64,000 bases of DNA from Pochonia chlamydosporia 170 (Eukaryota > Ascomycota > Sordariomycetes > Hypocreales > Clavicipitaceae): contig NC_035791.1 in NCBI RefSeq assembly GCF_001653235.2, positions 1,302,001 through 1,366,000 of the forward strand, given 5' to 3'. The notes under the pieces were generated by a model. It was not told the DNA's origin and did not search any database. It was given only the letters and a program-made list of their open reading frames with translations. The position numbers and the translations under genes were made by a program. Within the stretch, counting starts at the first letter, position 1, and every line of letters starts with the position of its first letter. Of this stretch, positions 47,330 through 57,641 are shown in pieces.

Positions 47330-48106
47330 GCTGTTGGTATGATGAGGCGAGGTGGCGTTCTGAAACTGTCAAAGTCTGCTGTTGATGAGGAGATCCCAGT
47401 CCGTGTCACAGTCCTGTGAAAGCAAGGTGTATGCCGCTGACCGCCTTTGAAGCGAGAAGGAGGTCGAGTGTTGGTAATGAATCATTAGCTCCCTCTGCAA
47501 ATTTGAGCTTGGGGAGCAATGGTTGTCAACCTAGGTATCGCTGATGATTGACGGAGCCGACATCAAATGGATATTTGAATACACTCAGCCATGAGGGTAG
47601 TGATTGAGGCTGGTCTAGCTATCGCCATTCGATTGGCCAGCAGAAAGGCAAAGGTAGTGAAGCGGTGCCTGGAAATGGCACTGGGAGATGGTCGGCAGGC
47701 ACATGGTGGGGCGTCAGGGGACTGGGAGCCTCTGCTCAACCATCAACCTCACAGTGCAAGCTCACCTCTCACACCACCAGTGAAGAATTATATTCCATCA
47801 CAAACAACTGTGCACGTCACTACGTGATGGTATGCCGCTAAATATTGCTGTGAATGATAATACCACATTTTCTTCTTAGGGTGTAACTTGCAGTGGGCAA
47901 ACTGCTTCCTCTCCATCTCCTTATCCGTTACTCCTGAATCAATGAGGACCACGCAGTTGCACTTGGCCAAAATCTTCATCACCGAACCAAACATACTCAC
48001 GTGGGGAAGGAGCAACCGTACTTATTCGCACACAAATGTGTGGTCAATTTGTGTCTTCTATCAAAAGGCCTTTCACCTTTCCCCTGCTCTGCAAGTCTCT
48101 TTCGTA
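47330..48106. other. Intergenic, with possible 3' exons of the uncharacterised gene
   Basis: The region upstream of the HAUS3-like gene start. From 47826 to 48100 on the minus strand there are further intron-like signals: gtgagtatgt at 48000 and gattcag near 47934, followed by an open frame with RVTDKEMERKQFAHCKLHPK to a TAA at about 47826. They could be extra 3' exons of the gene at 48107-48961. Not resolved. Confidence 0.35.
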
Positions 48107-48961
48107 TCACCCATTTCCGAAAACTACGTCGTCCCGGATGCTCCCAAGGTCGTCGACAAAAGTAATTCGTGTTGCGGCAGGTTGCCGCGGTTCCCTCACG
48201 CTCCATACGACCGAGTCCCTTACCTTCCTCGACCCTTTGAGCGACTCGCCTAGAATATCCTCACGTATGGCAGCATCAATGTTGTGAACCAGGACATTGT
48301 GCCCCTCTGTCTATATACTATCACCGAATATGCTAATCATGGTGTCCATCAGCCTACCAGATAGATCCTCACACAGACAACAGCATGCTGACGTGGACTC
48401 CCAGGCATAACGAAGTCTTGGGGTCACATTTCTAAAATTGGACAGCTCTAAATACTCCAACCCAGCACCATTGGCGGCAAATCCAACATGTATACCATCA
48501 CAGGTTTCTGTAACCGCGCATAATCTTGGTAGTAGTGCCAAGACAAGCGAAGCTTTTGTATTGAGATGGTTCTGACAATATTTTGTCAACGGAGTCAGCA
48601 TGAACTGAAACGATGTCAGACCCAAGTGATTCGTGTCAGTCGTGTGGCTCCTGGGCTCTTCACTTCTTGTTGACCACAGACTCACCATGCCCCGTTCACA
48701 GGCTGGCATTGACTGCACGGTCGGATCTCGTTTAGTGAGCATCATTTGTGCAGAGTGGCCAAATTCTGGACACTGGAGTGAGCATTTTAAGTGTAACACA
48801 TTCGTCTCTTCATACTCCGGTACAGCATTGACCAGCTGAAGAATCACCAGCTCCCGAGATCTATTTGCAGAAACCGAACGGTTGCACAGGAGGAAAGCAT
48901 ACGCGTTGAGTTGAACACATGATGTATACTCATTTCCGAATGGCCATGCTAGATTGGCCAT
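48107..48961 (-). CDS. Uncharacterised multi-exon gene (about 240 aa as modelled)
   Basis: Modelled exons 48961-48686, 48604-48358 and 48306-48107 add to 723 nt. Intron 1 is strong (gtgagtctg...gtttcag, with a cgactgac branch-like site, phase 0). Intron 2 (gtaggc...tagacag, 51 nt) removes an in-frame TAG and yields CEDLSEGHNVLVHNIDAAIR; the following reads SLKGSRKVRDSVVWSVREP and DDLGSIRDDVVF, a protein-like stretch. The stop used here is TGA at 48107; a competing gtgata donor at 48110 would lead into a 20-nt exon and a further exon down to about 47826, changing the C-terminus. No signal peptide, membrane helix or domain recognised; it is Cys-rich in one segment (SACCCLCED). It could be a lineage-specific gene or a decaying one. 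Confidence 0.4.
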
Positions 48962-49053
48962 GTCACAAGATTCCTCGGTGTTAAGAGCAGTCTCAGTCCT
49001 AAGCGATTCCTTTGCTTCCCGACTCCATCACCGAACCACCGAACCAAGACATC

Positions 49054-50868
49054 ATGACGAGCACCGTGTCAGACCCCACGATTTGGCGAGGACGAGCAAA
49101 CGCATCCATTCATCACTTTCTTTGGGTTGTATCTGTTTCGGCTATCTATCTCATTACCGAATTGAACATTTGGGGTTTGAGCTTTGTACTGGCTTCTGCA
49201 CAACTTCAATACTTTGCTTCCATTGTTGGCATGATTGTGGTTTTCTCAATCATGGCAGCCGCTGGCCAGGCGAGTCGGAGTTGTGACAATTTCTATCACC
49301 GATGGATCAAATCAAAGGTTTGTGGTCCCTTACGGCCTGATACGGTGAAAGGAAGCTTACTCTGTGTTCCTTGAAACAGGTCGATTTTATCAACGCTCAA
49401 CTCGGAGTAGGATTCAGTGTTCCGATCATCATGCTGGATCATGTCCTCGGCATTCGAGACATTGGCTATATAATTGCGACTTCTGGTACGTTTTAGCGCC
49501 AATAACGCCTCCATTTCTCACTGTGTTGACGATAATCTAGCTATTACAAACGTAATTTCGTGGCTTGCTGTGTTCATACTCAGCCTTTTATGGCTATGGC
49601 TGCTCACTGACTTGCAGCCATGTGGTTCTACCCGCACACAGGATAAGCCGTCCAAAGTTTCTGGCTTTACGTCTCGCTGTGAAGTCAGAAGCACTTTTTG
49701 CCGTGCTACTGTCCAGCATTGTGACGGGCCATGGCAGTATTTAACATCGGATGATTCAGTGGAAAAAAAGGAGGAAAGAACATCCGCCTCAACTAATACT
49801 GAAGCTGGAGCCAGCGAAAACGATGTCGAGACGAAGGTCGAACAAGGAGATGGCAACTTGTGGTGTATTCTAAAAACTAATGGCTATGTTATCTTGTGCT
49901 TAATTGGAATCACCGGCGTCGGCATGCCTTTAGAGCTGGTACTCCGCGACAGCAGAGTCCTCGACGGGTTCTCTATATGGCTTTGCTGGCTAGTCGCCTT
50001 ACGACTACAACGGACGGTCAAATACTCGAACCTCTTTGGTTCCAATATACGGTTTCGACACAGTCTTGCAACCATGATCAATCCCGTTCTAGTAACCACA
50101 CTTCTCATGCTTGGCTTCACTCGCTTTAAAGGCTTGCTTGCCGGCAATGGGGGCATTGCCAGAGTGCTTGGGAAATTCAGCAGCGGCAGCCCCTTATACG
50201 CCATTTGGACTGCCTCTATCTCTAGTTCCGTGGTACCAGACAACCCAACTCTCTGGTTCGGGGCAGGAGACTTGGCTTTATCCCTCCTGGAATGCGGAAT
50301 CGTAACATGGGGATTCAAACTCTACGAGTGCCGAAGGCAACTTTTCAGTGTCTCTGGCATTTTAATTTTGCTGTTTTCCACGTTTGCTGCCGCCGGGAAT
50401 ACCTTCTTATCAGTGTTACTCGCGCGAACCGTTGGGTTGCAGCCAACCGAATCACTGGCTTTTGCTGCTCGCAGTACCACGCTCGCCCTTGCCAAGCCCG
50501 CCGTCAAGGCTCTCGGTGGTAATCTAGCTCTAAACGCCACCCTTGTGGTTAGCAATGGTATTTTGGGCCAGCTGTTGTATCCCATACTATTGGACAAGCT
50601 GTCCATACCAAGTATTCAGGCAGGTGCACGTGGCAAGGATAAAACGACGACTTCAGATCAGGATGATGAAGATGGCACCGTTACTGTCGCAGCTGGAACT
50701 GCTATTGGTATCAATGGTGCCGCCATGGGGGTATCGTATCTATACGAGGTAAAGAGTCGGGCCGCTCCTTATGCAGCTCTGTCCATGACCATGTTTGGCG
50801 TCATGAATGTGGTGTTTACCACTCTCGATCCATTCAAGGCTATCGTTCTGAAGCTGGCTTCCTGGTGA
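49054..50868 (+). CDS. LrgA/LrgB-type membrane protein, PLGG1-like (565 aa)
   Basis: Exons 49054-49317, 49380-49485 and 49541-50868 (1698 nt); introns gtttgt...acag (62 nt) and gtacgt...ctag (55 nt). The N-terminal half has four or five helices (VVSVSAIYLITELNIWGL, YFASIVGMIVVFSIMAA, VPIIMLDHVLG, VISWLAVFILSLLWLWLL) resembling LrgA/CidA. A polar Ser/Glu/Lys-rich loop (about residues 180-240) leads to an LrgB domain: LVTTLLMLGF, GSPLYAIW, PLYAIWTASISSSVVP-type region, ECRRQLFSVSGILILLFS, ARSTTLALAKPAVKALGGN and TAIGINGAAMGVSYLY. This fused LrgA-LrgB layout matches plant PLGG1, the plastid glycolate/glycerate transporter; in fungi the role is not established. Probably an organellar or plasma-membrane carrier for small organic acids, by inference. 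Start taken at 49054; an upstream in-frame TTG is not used. Confidence 0.88.
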
Positions 50869-51335
50869 TTCCCAGTGGAATATTGTCTAGGTGACGAGGC
50901 ATATCAGGTATATGAGGGGCTGCAAATAGTCGAGGGGATGGCATGTTTCGCACGAGCTACCTTGCCGACCTCGCTGGACGATGGTATAAGAGTCGGCAGG
51001 TGCATGACATGGCGGGAAAGGAAAGGATTGCTAATATGCAAAGCCGCACAAGATGGTTGTCTTTGAGCTCGATACAAGCTACTAGGGGCTAGAGAAAGGC
51101 TGAGCCCAAGTAGACTCTGGAGCATCTTTGTAGATATATTCGCTCCATAGGTTCACTAGGGAAAACTTGATAATAATTCACAGACAAAAAAAAGTAGGGC
51201 AAATTGAAGCTTTTATTCCTCTCGATATAAATTCAAAATTGTACAATTTCTCGTACGGTCCAGCAGCTACCAGTGCCGCCACTAACAAGGGAATCATTCC
51301 TCCATGACCACATCCTCATCTACCACCTCGGTGGT
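50869..51335. other. Convergent spacer
   Basis: 3' flanks of the LrgB-type gene and of ESS1. A-rich patch near 51185. Nothing else seen. Confidence 0.5.
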
Positions 51336-52176
51336 TTACTCCAGCCTGTTTCAATAGTTAGCAAAAATGGACATAATGCGCTCAGGCAAGGTCCGTGAGC
51401 GTGAGCGTGAGCGTGAGCTTGTCCAAGAACATACCTCTCAATCAAATGCAAGCCACTAGCCGTCTCGACAACACCACTCATCTCACCAGGCTTAAGCGCA
51501 AAGGCCGCATCCTCAAACTCCTTTTGCATATCCCCACGGCCAAAGTAGCCCAGATCGCCTCGCTTACGGGCAGATGAGCAATCCGACTCTGTAGGTGCAA
51601 GATCGGCCAGAGAGACAGGTCCAGCCTTGATCTTTGCTTCGTGAGCCTTGATAATCTCCATGGCTTCGTCTTTGGTGCGTGTAATTTCGGACTATCGGGC
51701 CGTGTTAGACACATTGATCAGTAGATAAGTTTGGTAAAAGTCCGTACTTCTCGCCAGCTGCTGGGCCGTCTGCTATCCTTGTGCTTCACCAACAAGTGCG
51801 CCGCGCGAATCTTGCCCTCGGGGACGCCAGGAACAGCACCGGGGCGAGAGCCGGCGCTGTGATGAGCGGCCATGTAGTGCTTCAGTTTATCTGTGTCGGT
51901 GCCTTGCGGGGGTTCCCAGCGGGATACCTTTTCGACCGAGTTGAAGTAGTAGGGGAGGTTCTTGGAGTTGGAGTGGCGGACCTCCCAGTTGGGGGGGAGA
52001 CCTGTATCAGCCTGGATAGAATGAAGGTTAGCTGTGCGCTTTGGAGGGACGCGAGGCATAGATGGTGGGCATGCCATGACTATGGTGAGCGCTGCGCAGC
52101 GCAATGCGGAGAGTGCTGCGTCGGTGACAAGCTGCGCGTTTCTGGGGGTGGATGGGAAATACTCTTGACATACCAT
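51336..52176 (-). CDS. ess1: Peptidyl-prolyl cis/trans isomerase Ess1/Pin1 (parvulin, 177 aa)
   Basis: Four exons: 52176-52174 (only the ATG), 52011-51748, 51691-51435 and 51345-51336 (10 nt), 534 nt. The first intron (gtatgt...atccag, 162 nt, gctaac branch) follows the start codon directly and gives MADTGLPPNWEVRHS, the expected N-terminus. WW domain residues 6-36 with Trp10 and Trp33 (LPPNWEVRHSNSKNLPYYF). Parvulin domain about 68-177: His73, phosphate-binding Lys77, Arg82, Arg83 (HLLVKHKDSRRPSSW), Cys127 in the place of human Cys113 (DCSSARKRGDLGYFGRG), and His171 near the end (SGLHLIERLE). The enzyme isomerises phospho-Ser/Thr-Pro bonds; in yeast it acts on the RNA polymerase II CTD and is essential. 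The intron before the last exon contains a (gctcac)4 repeat. Confidence 0.95.
51395..51418. repeat. Hexanucleotide microsatellite (gtgagc)4
   Basis: Four perfect copies on the plus strand, inside the last intron of ESS1. Each copy looks like a splice donor on the plus strand only, so it should not disturb ESS1 splicing. Confidence 0.95.
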
Positions 52177-54795
52177 GATGGGGGGGGAGTTAAAGATTGG
52201 AGGATGCGAAGGGAGGAGGGCAGCTTGTCGATGAAGATTGAAGCAAGCTGGGATTGGATAAACAAGCTTGAGGGCTGGTATATATAAACTAGTTGAGAGT
52301 GGAAGATGGCATGTAGTAGATCACGCTGGGTTACAGCGATGCGGTCGTCACGTTTTGGTTCGCGGATGCAGGGTCAGAGTCGCAAGGAGTCTGAAATGGT
52401 CTGGTCAGGCTGGGGAAGGTTGAAGCCGCTTAAGTGGAAGTGGACATGGAAGTGGAAAGTGTGAAGGTGTGGTGCATGTCTGTCTAGCACAAGGAACAGG
52501 TGTGGTCTGGTCTGGTTCAACGATGATGCTGGACCCTCGGAGCTTGGTCTGCAGAGCTTTCCATCAGCTTTCCCCGGGCAACTGAGCGAATGGGATGTGA
52601 GTAGACATCCCAGCCTGAGAGGAGCAGAAGCGGGTGAGGGGACATGCTGTGGACAATGGGCATGGAGCAGAGCAACGGCGGGGTTCAATTTGATGGCCAA
52701 TGGCAGGGGAACCAGTTCAGGTAAAGGTCTGGCTGAACATTGAAGAGTCCGAGGGACACTGTTGTGGGAACACAACCAGGCCAGCCAAGGAATGACGTGC
52801 GGGTTGTGGGTGAAAACACACAGCCAGCCAATAATGTGTCGCGCAGTTCAAGACCAAAGAACCAAATGACCTTGAACTTCTTCTCCAGCTCGAGGTTCGT
52901 CTGGTGCAAGGCGCCTCTGCCCCACGTTCTGTTCAACACTCAAGACCAGCAGGCCCTTTTGACTGGATCATTTCATTGGGAGGGATGCACAACGTCTCTG
53001 GCTGGAACTTGAGCACCTGGACAACTTTGGCAACATTGACAAATGGGGCCTGGCTCTGGTGAAGATGGATGGGTGGTTGCCCTTGTGAGCTGTGTGAGTG
53101 GAGAGCCTCATGTTGCAGATGTCTACATTGTGAGAGAAGGGGTTATTTGACCATGGGGAATACAACCTCTCGTGCCAGTTCTTCATCACTTCTATCATGG
53201 TGTCTACTGGGGAGGAAGCCGGTTTCCCCGTGCTATGTGTGCCTTTCATGTCTGGCGTTCCTGAGGGAGATGCATAATCGAAGCAACATTCTCACACGCC
53301 ACTAGACAAGCTGGGCGAATGACCCTTGCGAATTCATCCATCACGCGCTTTCTTCTCACTTGGGTATATGCGCAACATGCGCTAACTGCCGACATTCCCA
53401 TTTCGAAGGGGTCACGTTGATGCTTTTGCGGCGGTGGTTCCTCCGTAGACCATGTGGTTTTTGGTTTTATCCATTTTGGGGATGAGGCTTGGCTTGGTTT
53501 AAGTTGTGGGAGGGGACAGGGGAAGTTGGTCATCTGGTGAAGGGTTCAGGACATGGAATGAAGGAGATGAACTGATGGGGATACGTTTTTCGGAATTTAG
53601 ACCTGAGTCCAAGTGAATGGCCGTCCAGACACACGGGCTAGAGTTGTGATGCACCAGTATTATAGTTTGCACGACTGAGGAGGGAATGGGCGTATCCCAG
53701 GACACTTTGACGTGATGTGTATTGATATGATGAGGTATTACAGCACAATCTGAAAACAGCATAGAACAGTTGATGAATAGGCATGTGGCAGCTCCTGTAG
53801 CTACACCCTTGATTTTACCCCTTCCTGCGATGGAACTACATGAGAGATGCAGGTGCACACAGTCTATCGACGGATATGCATGCAGAAAGGGAAGCAACCC
53901 ACACGACCATGCACTTCTTGCAGAGTAGCAAGTTAGTCTGTCTTGTCCGGCTGACTTTGAACAAGGATAGACGGTTGCAGAGGACGGCAAGTTATTGCTT
54001 GGACCTATGGGTATTGGTCAAATTTGTGTTCGTGGGCAAAGATTGGCGATGAGGACCAAGGCAGCATTGAACGAGCTTTAGATGGGTAATCAGCCAAGCC
54101 CACAAGACTTCATGTCAGGTTGATCATACTTTGGCGGACATTGCTAAGTTTGCTTCATCAGGTTACACATGTGCGTGAATAACTTTTGTTTGGGTGTGGC
54201 GACAACTTTCGTCGTCGCATGTTTATTTCTGTGCGACTCTAGGTTAGACCAGTAGAGTGAAGCATACGCCAAAAAGGTTGACTGGCTGTCAACCCTCTAC
54301 TTAAGGAAATAAGCAACCCTGCTTTGTTCAGGGTTTTTAAACTGGGAAATAACTCCACTACAAACGCATCTGCAGTTGAAGACTCATGACCCCTACGTCG
54401 AACAGATTCTGACTCAACGACCAGTTGATGCTGTCCGCCTCAACATCACAGCCTTTGAACGACGAGTGGCGGATTTCTGCCTGCCCCACTTTAAAGCCTC
54501 AGTCGAGTCACTCATCTCACTCCTTCGGGCCAACCACCAGAAAAAGACCTTGCCTCCCCATCACGCACGCGCGTTCTAATTCTTCCTTTCATCAACCCGA
54601 CCATCGGCAAACGCTGCTCATTTCGAAGAGCATTCAGCGCAAGCACTTGTTCCATCAAAGCCCCGACCTCACGGTCAAATCACACAGCTCTCCTTCCACC
54701 CGTGTGCGACGCGAAAAAGCCTTTTAATAGCCTTCCACCCCCAACCAACCACACTCACGATTCTATCCGTAGATAGACCACATACAACCACAGAT
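52177..54795. other. Divergent intergenic region of 2.6 kb, ESS1 and RPB9
   Basis: No supportable gene. Shows G-rich runs near 52173-52190, a gaagtgga-type short repeat around 52430-52470, and C/T-rich tracts before RPB9 (54570-54790). Frames such as 53499-53990 (-) have no domain. The size is large for two housekeeping promoters; a non-coding transcript cannot be excluded. Confidence 0.45.
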
Positions 54796-55855
54796 ATGGC
54801 TACCCCTCAGTCAACAACATCATACGAAGGCTCCGGCCCCAAGAAGCTCGAACAGATTACTTTTCGGTTCTGCTCAGAATGCTCCAACATGTTGTACCCC
54901 AAGGAAGACGAAGATGCGCACAAATTACAATTCACCTGCCGAACGTGTCAATATACCGAAGAAGCCCAGTCCACTTGTGTATTCCGCAACGTCCTGAATA
55001 ACTCTGCTGGCGAAACTGCTGGTGTGACTCAGGATGTTGGATCTGATCCAACGGTTAGTGATGTCCCGCTTGTCCTTTGTTTAGGTTGTGGGTGCCTCAT
55101 TTTTTGCGATACCTGCGGAGGAATGGCTGCGGATATGGCTGTTGCCAAGGTGCAGCCAAAGAAAAAGGAGAAGAAGGACGGCGATAATTTCGGCGAGAGA
55201 AGCCATTACGTCCCTTGGAACGAGTCCGACGATCCCTTTGCCGAATACGACGAGGAACTCATGGAAGACGTCGACTATGGACTACCCAGTCCTACCCCGA
55301 CCGATTACACTTCCGACACGACTTTCGCGGCGGGCTTTTCAGACGACGGCGCCATGGTTTGTAATGTTTAATATGGCACACGTTGCCAGAATACCAGCTG
55401 TGTCAACATTTTTCTCACCATAAGCGGGCAACGCCATCGCTTACCATCGATATCGACATTTCCAAGATCGGGACTAGCAACAGGGCAGGCGAGGTTTGAT
55501 TGTTGTGTATATAGCGAGCAGTTGCAGCGGATGCGTGTGTCCTTTTTTTTGCGGAACTCGTTGACCCTTGCTTTGAACTCTGCTGGCTGACACGATTTTT
55601 CTATTCTTGGCTACAGCTCCCTCGGTCGAACAAGACGTGTCCTAGATGCAATCATGAAGAGGCTGTATTTTTCCAGTCCCAGGAGCGAAGTGCCGAAACT
55701 GGAATGGTAAGCCTCCCCAATTTTTGGGCCATGACTCCATCGAGGAGTCTTGGTTCGATTCTATCATATGGATTTTACTTGCAGCTTTGCTAACTTGGCT
55801 GGACGGGAAGAAACTGTTTTATGTCTGCTGCGAATGCGGTCATATCTTCGACTAG
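54796..55855 (+). CDS. rpb9: RNA polymerase II subunit RPB9 (130 aa)
   Basis: Exons 54796-55053, 55617-55706 and 55811-55855 (393 nt). Intron 1 is 563 nt, far longer than other introns here; intron 2 is 104 nt (gtaagc...gggaag, gctaac branch). Two zinc ribbons: Cys26, Cys29, Cys48, Cys51 (RFCSEC and FTCRTC) and Cys94, Cys97, Cys122, Cys125 (TCPRCNHNEAVFFQSQ and FYVCCECGHIF). The FFQSQ block and the DVGSDPT linker are typical of Rpb9. The subunit sits at the lobe/jaw of Pol II and supports start-site choice, fidelity and TFIIS-stimulated cleavage. Without splicing, the first frame reads on for 106 codons into intron 1 and loses the second ribbon, so the splice sites are needed for a normal protein. 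Confidence 0.95.
55123..55371 (+). CDS. Coding-like acidic frame nested in RPB9 intron 1 (82 aa), unrecognised
   Basis: An ATG inside the long RPB9 intron opens 82 codons to a TAA, in the same frame as RPB9 exon 1, which reads straight through into it. The product is Lys-rich at first (QPKKKEKKDGD), then acidic and aromatic (YVPWNESDDPFAEYDEELM, EDVDYGLPSPTPTDYTSD). Third codon positions are mostly G or C (GAC, GAG, GTC, ACC, TTC), as in the real genes nearby, unlike ordinary intron sequence. It may be an alternative last exon of RPB9 (191-aa isoform lacking the second zinc ribbon), a separate small nested gene, or an accidental open frame. No homologue recognised. Confidence 0.35.
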   Translation: MAADMAVAKVQPKKKEKKDGDNFGERSHYVPWNESDDPFAEYDEELMEDVDYGLPSPTPTDYTSDTTFAAGFSDDGAMVCNV

Positions 55856-56377
55856 TAGTCGTTTACGAGTTATGATACCCCGAGTCCCAGCCGAGTTTAT
55901 GTTACTGCATGAGGAGGAACAAAGAAAGGCGGGTTTAGCATGGTTTGCACTTTTGTTGTAATTTTGGGCGTTTTAAAGAAGAAAGGCGTATGGGTTTGCT
56001 CGCTTTACGATCAATATTGTATCTTTAGCCAGTATGCAAACTTGATTGTGTTTGGTAGAAGAACTACTAGAAAGGATGGAGGATCATAAAAATTCAAGTT
56101 AAAATTTACTGGTTACAAGTTGAAATTACGTTTTAATAGTGATGTTGCAAAATAAGTGGTCTATACACGCCCAAGAGGTGTACATGTCATGAGATTGGAA
56201 TTGAGCTCTCGCACTAGTCTTAACGCCTCGCAAATGCCAAATGTAGTTGTACAATATATCCCATCATCCAAGGAATCCCTCCCAATTTCAACAATCCCCA
56301 GCAGTCCATCCCAACCTCTCGCTCATGCCATCCCTCGCTCACCCATACTCCTACACAGCTATCGACAAAACCTTCCT
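55856..56377. other. Convergent spacer, RPB9 and uL14m
   Basis: 3' flanks, AT-rich in the middle (about 55960-56160). Nothing else seen. Confidence 0.5.
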
Positions 56378-56886
56378 CTAAGCCTGCATAGGTGCCATGG
56401 ACAGAATCTTGCTCCACTTCTTCCTCTTCAACTCCGCGCCAACAACGCCATTGATTCGTGAGCCCACAGGATCTCCAGACTTGTTGAGCAAGACGCAAGC
56501 ATTGTCGTCGAAGCGGACGACGGAGCCGTCGCGTCGTTGGGTAGGGTATCTGGTGCGCACGACGACAGCATGTCGAACATCGCCGCGCTTGACTTTGGCG
56601 GCGGCGGAAATGCCCGCCATACCGGAGGAGGATGCGCCTCTTTGCTCTTGGACGACGACGACGATTCGGTCACCTGTGATGGTTAGATGGCGCCCAGACG
56701 GTATCGAAACAGCGGGAGAAGGAGGGCGTACCGATGCGGGCATGTCGCTTTTGACCAACGACCAAGGCGCATTCGACGAGGGCAGCGCCCGAGTTGTCGA
56801 TGCAGTTGAGCATCGTCTGCATCCATTAGCACACTCGACATAGCTGCAGTGGTTAATTGACTGGCACTCACCTTTAATTGAATCAT
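56378..56886 (-). CDS. mrpl38: Mitochondrial large-subunit ribosomal protein uL14m (131 aa)
   Basis: Exons 56886-56872 (five codons), 56816-56732 and 56673-56378 (396 nt); introns 55 and 58 nt, gtgagt...gatgcag and gtacgc...cacag. Together they give [18 protein letters not shown], the classical uL14 start, then [38 protein letters not shown] and [20 protein letters not shown]. The length matches bacterial/mitochondrial L14, and the cytosolic form (uL14/L23) differs, so this is the mitochondrial one (yeast Mrpl38). It binds 21S-type rRNA at the subunit interface. No separate targeting presequence is seen, as in yeast. Spliced start chosen because the first exon encodes the conserved MIQ. Confidence 0.94.
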
Positions 56887-57641
56887 TTTGGCTGTCTTTG
56901 CTCGACGTCGCTGCTCGGCATCACCACATCCAGACCCTGAAGCTCTGGCGTTGAGACTTTTCGAAAACGAAGATCACGTGCAGCAGGCGCCACGTTGTTC
57001 CATCAGCTCGCCCAAGAAAGGAAAGCGCCCCCTGCACCTCACCTCCTGCTTCCGTGGTTGCTGGGTCAAGGTCATTTTATGGGGAGGCTGGGCGCACCTA
57101 CCCACTGCAGGGGGGGACCGCACCAGAGGGGCTCAGATGAGAAGCCGCCTTTTGGAATGGCTCAAGTGCGAGGTGCGCAGTTGGCAGGAGCGAACGCAAC
57201 TTCACTCCTTTTGAAGTTTGATCATGGTTTGAACCTGTTGGGTACGCGGTCGCGTGTGTCTGACGCGGTTCACCTTTCTTAATTCCTAACGAAACAGTCT
57301 CTCCCTTTTAACTCTCATTTCTTTCCTTCCTGACTTTTTCCCTTTTCTATATAGTCTGCTGAGCTGCGAGTCGTATGTTTTGTCTTGAGACGGCTGTGTA
57401 TGATGTTTTGTGAGAGAAGAGAAGTGGACTCTGGGCTGAACTCTTGAGACTCGTTCGTTGGACGACTTGCGGCCTGGCTGCGCTGGAGGGCGAATTGGGA
57501 GCTGAAAAGGCTTTTGGACCTGTGAACTCCAGCTGAGGAAGAACGGCTTATTCTCACGGGTTTCCTGGTGGTGGAACCTGGATTCTCACAACGCTTGTGG
57601 ATAGGAGGCCCCGACCGGTTCAGTGCCACTCATTAACAACG
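56887..57641. other. Divergent promoter region, uL14m and SET9
   Basis: This 755-nt spacer between two divergent housekeeping genes has C/T-rich patches near 57300-57350 (cttttccc runs). Frames within it are shadows. Nothing else seen. Confidence 0.5.

Noticed and set aside
47997..48206. Zinc-finger-like string (FDRRHKLTTHL) on the minus strand
   Set aside because: The Cys/His spacing does not complete a C2H2 finger, and the stretch overlaps, in another frame, the third exon of the gene modelled at 48107-48961.
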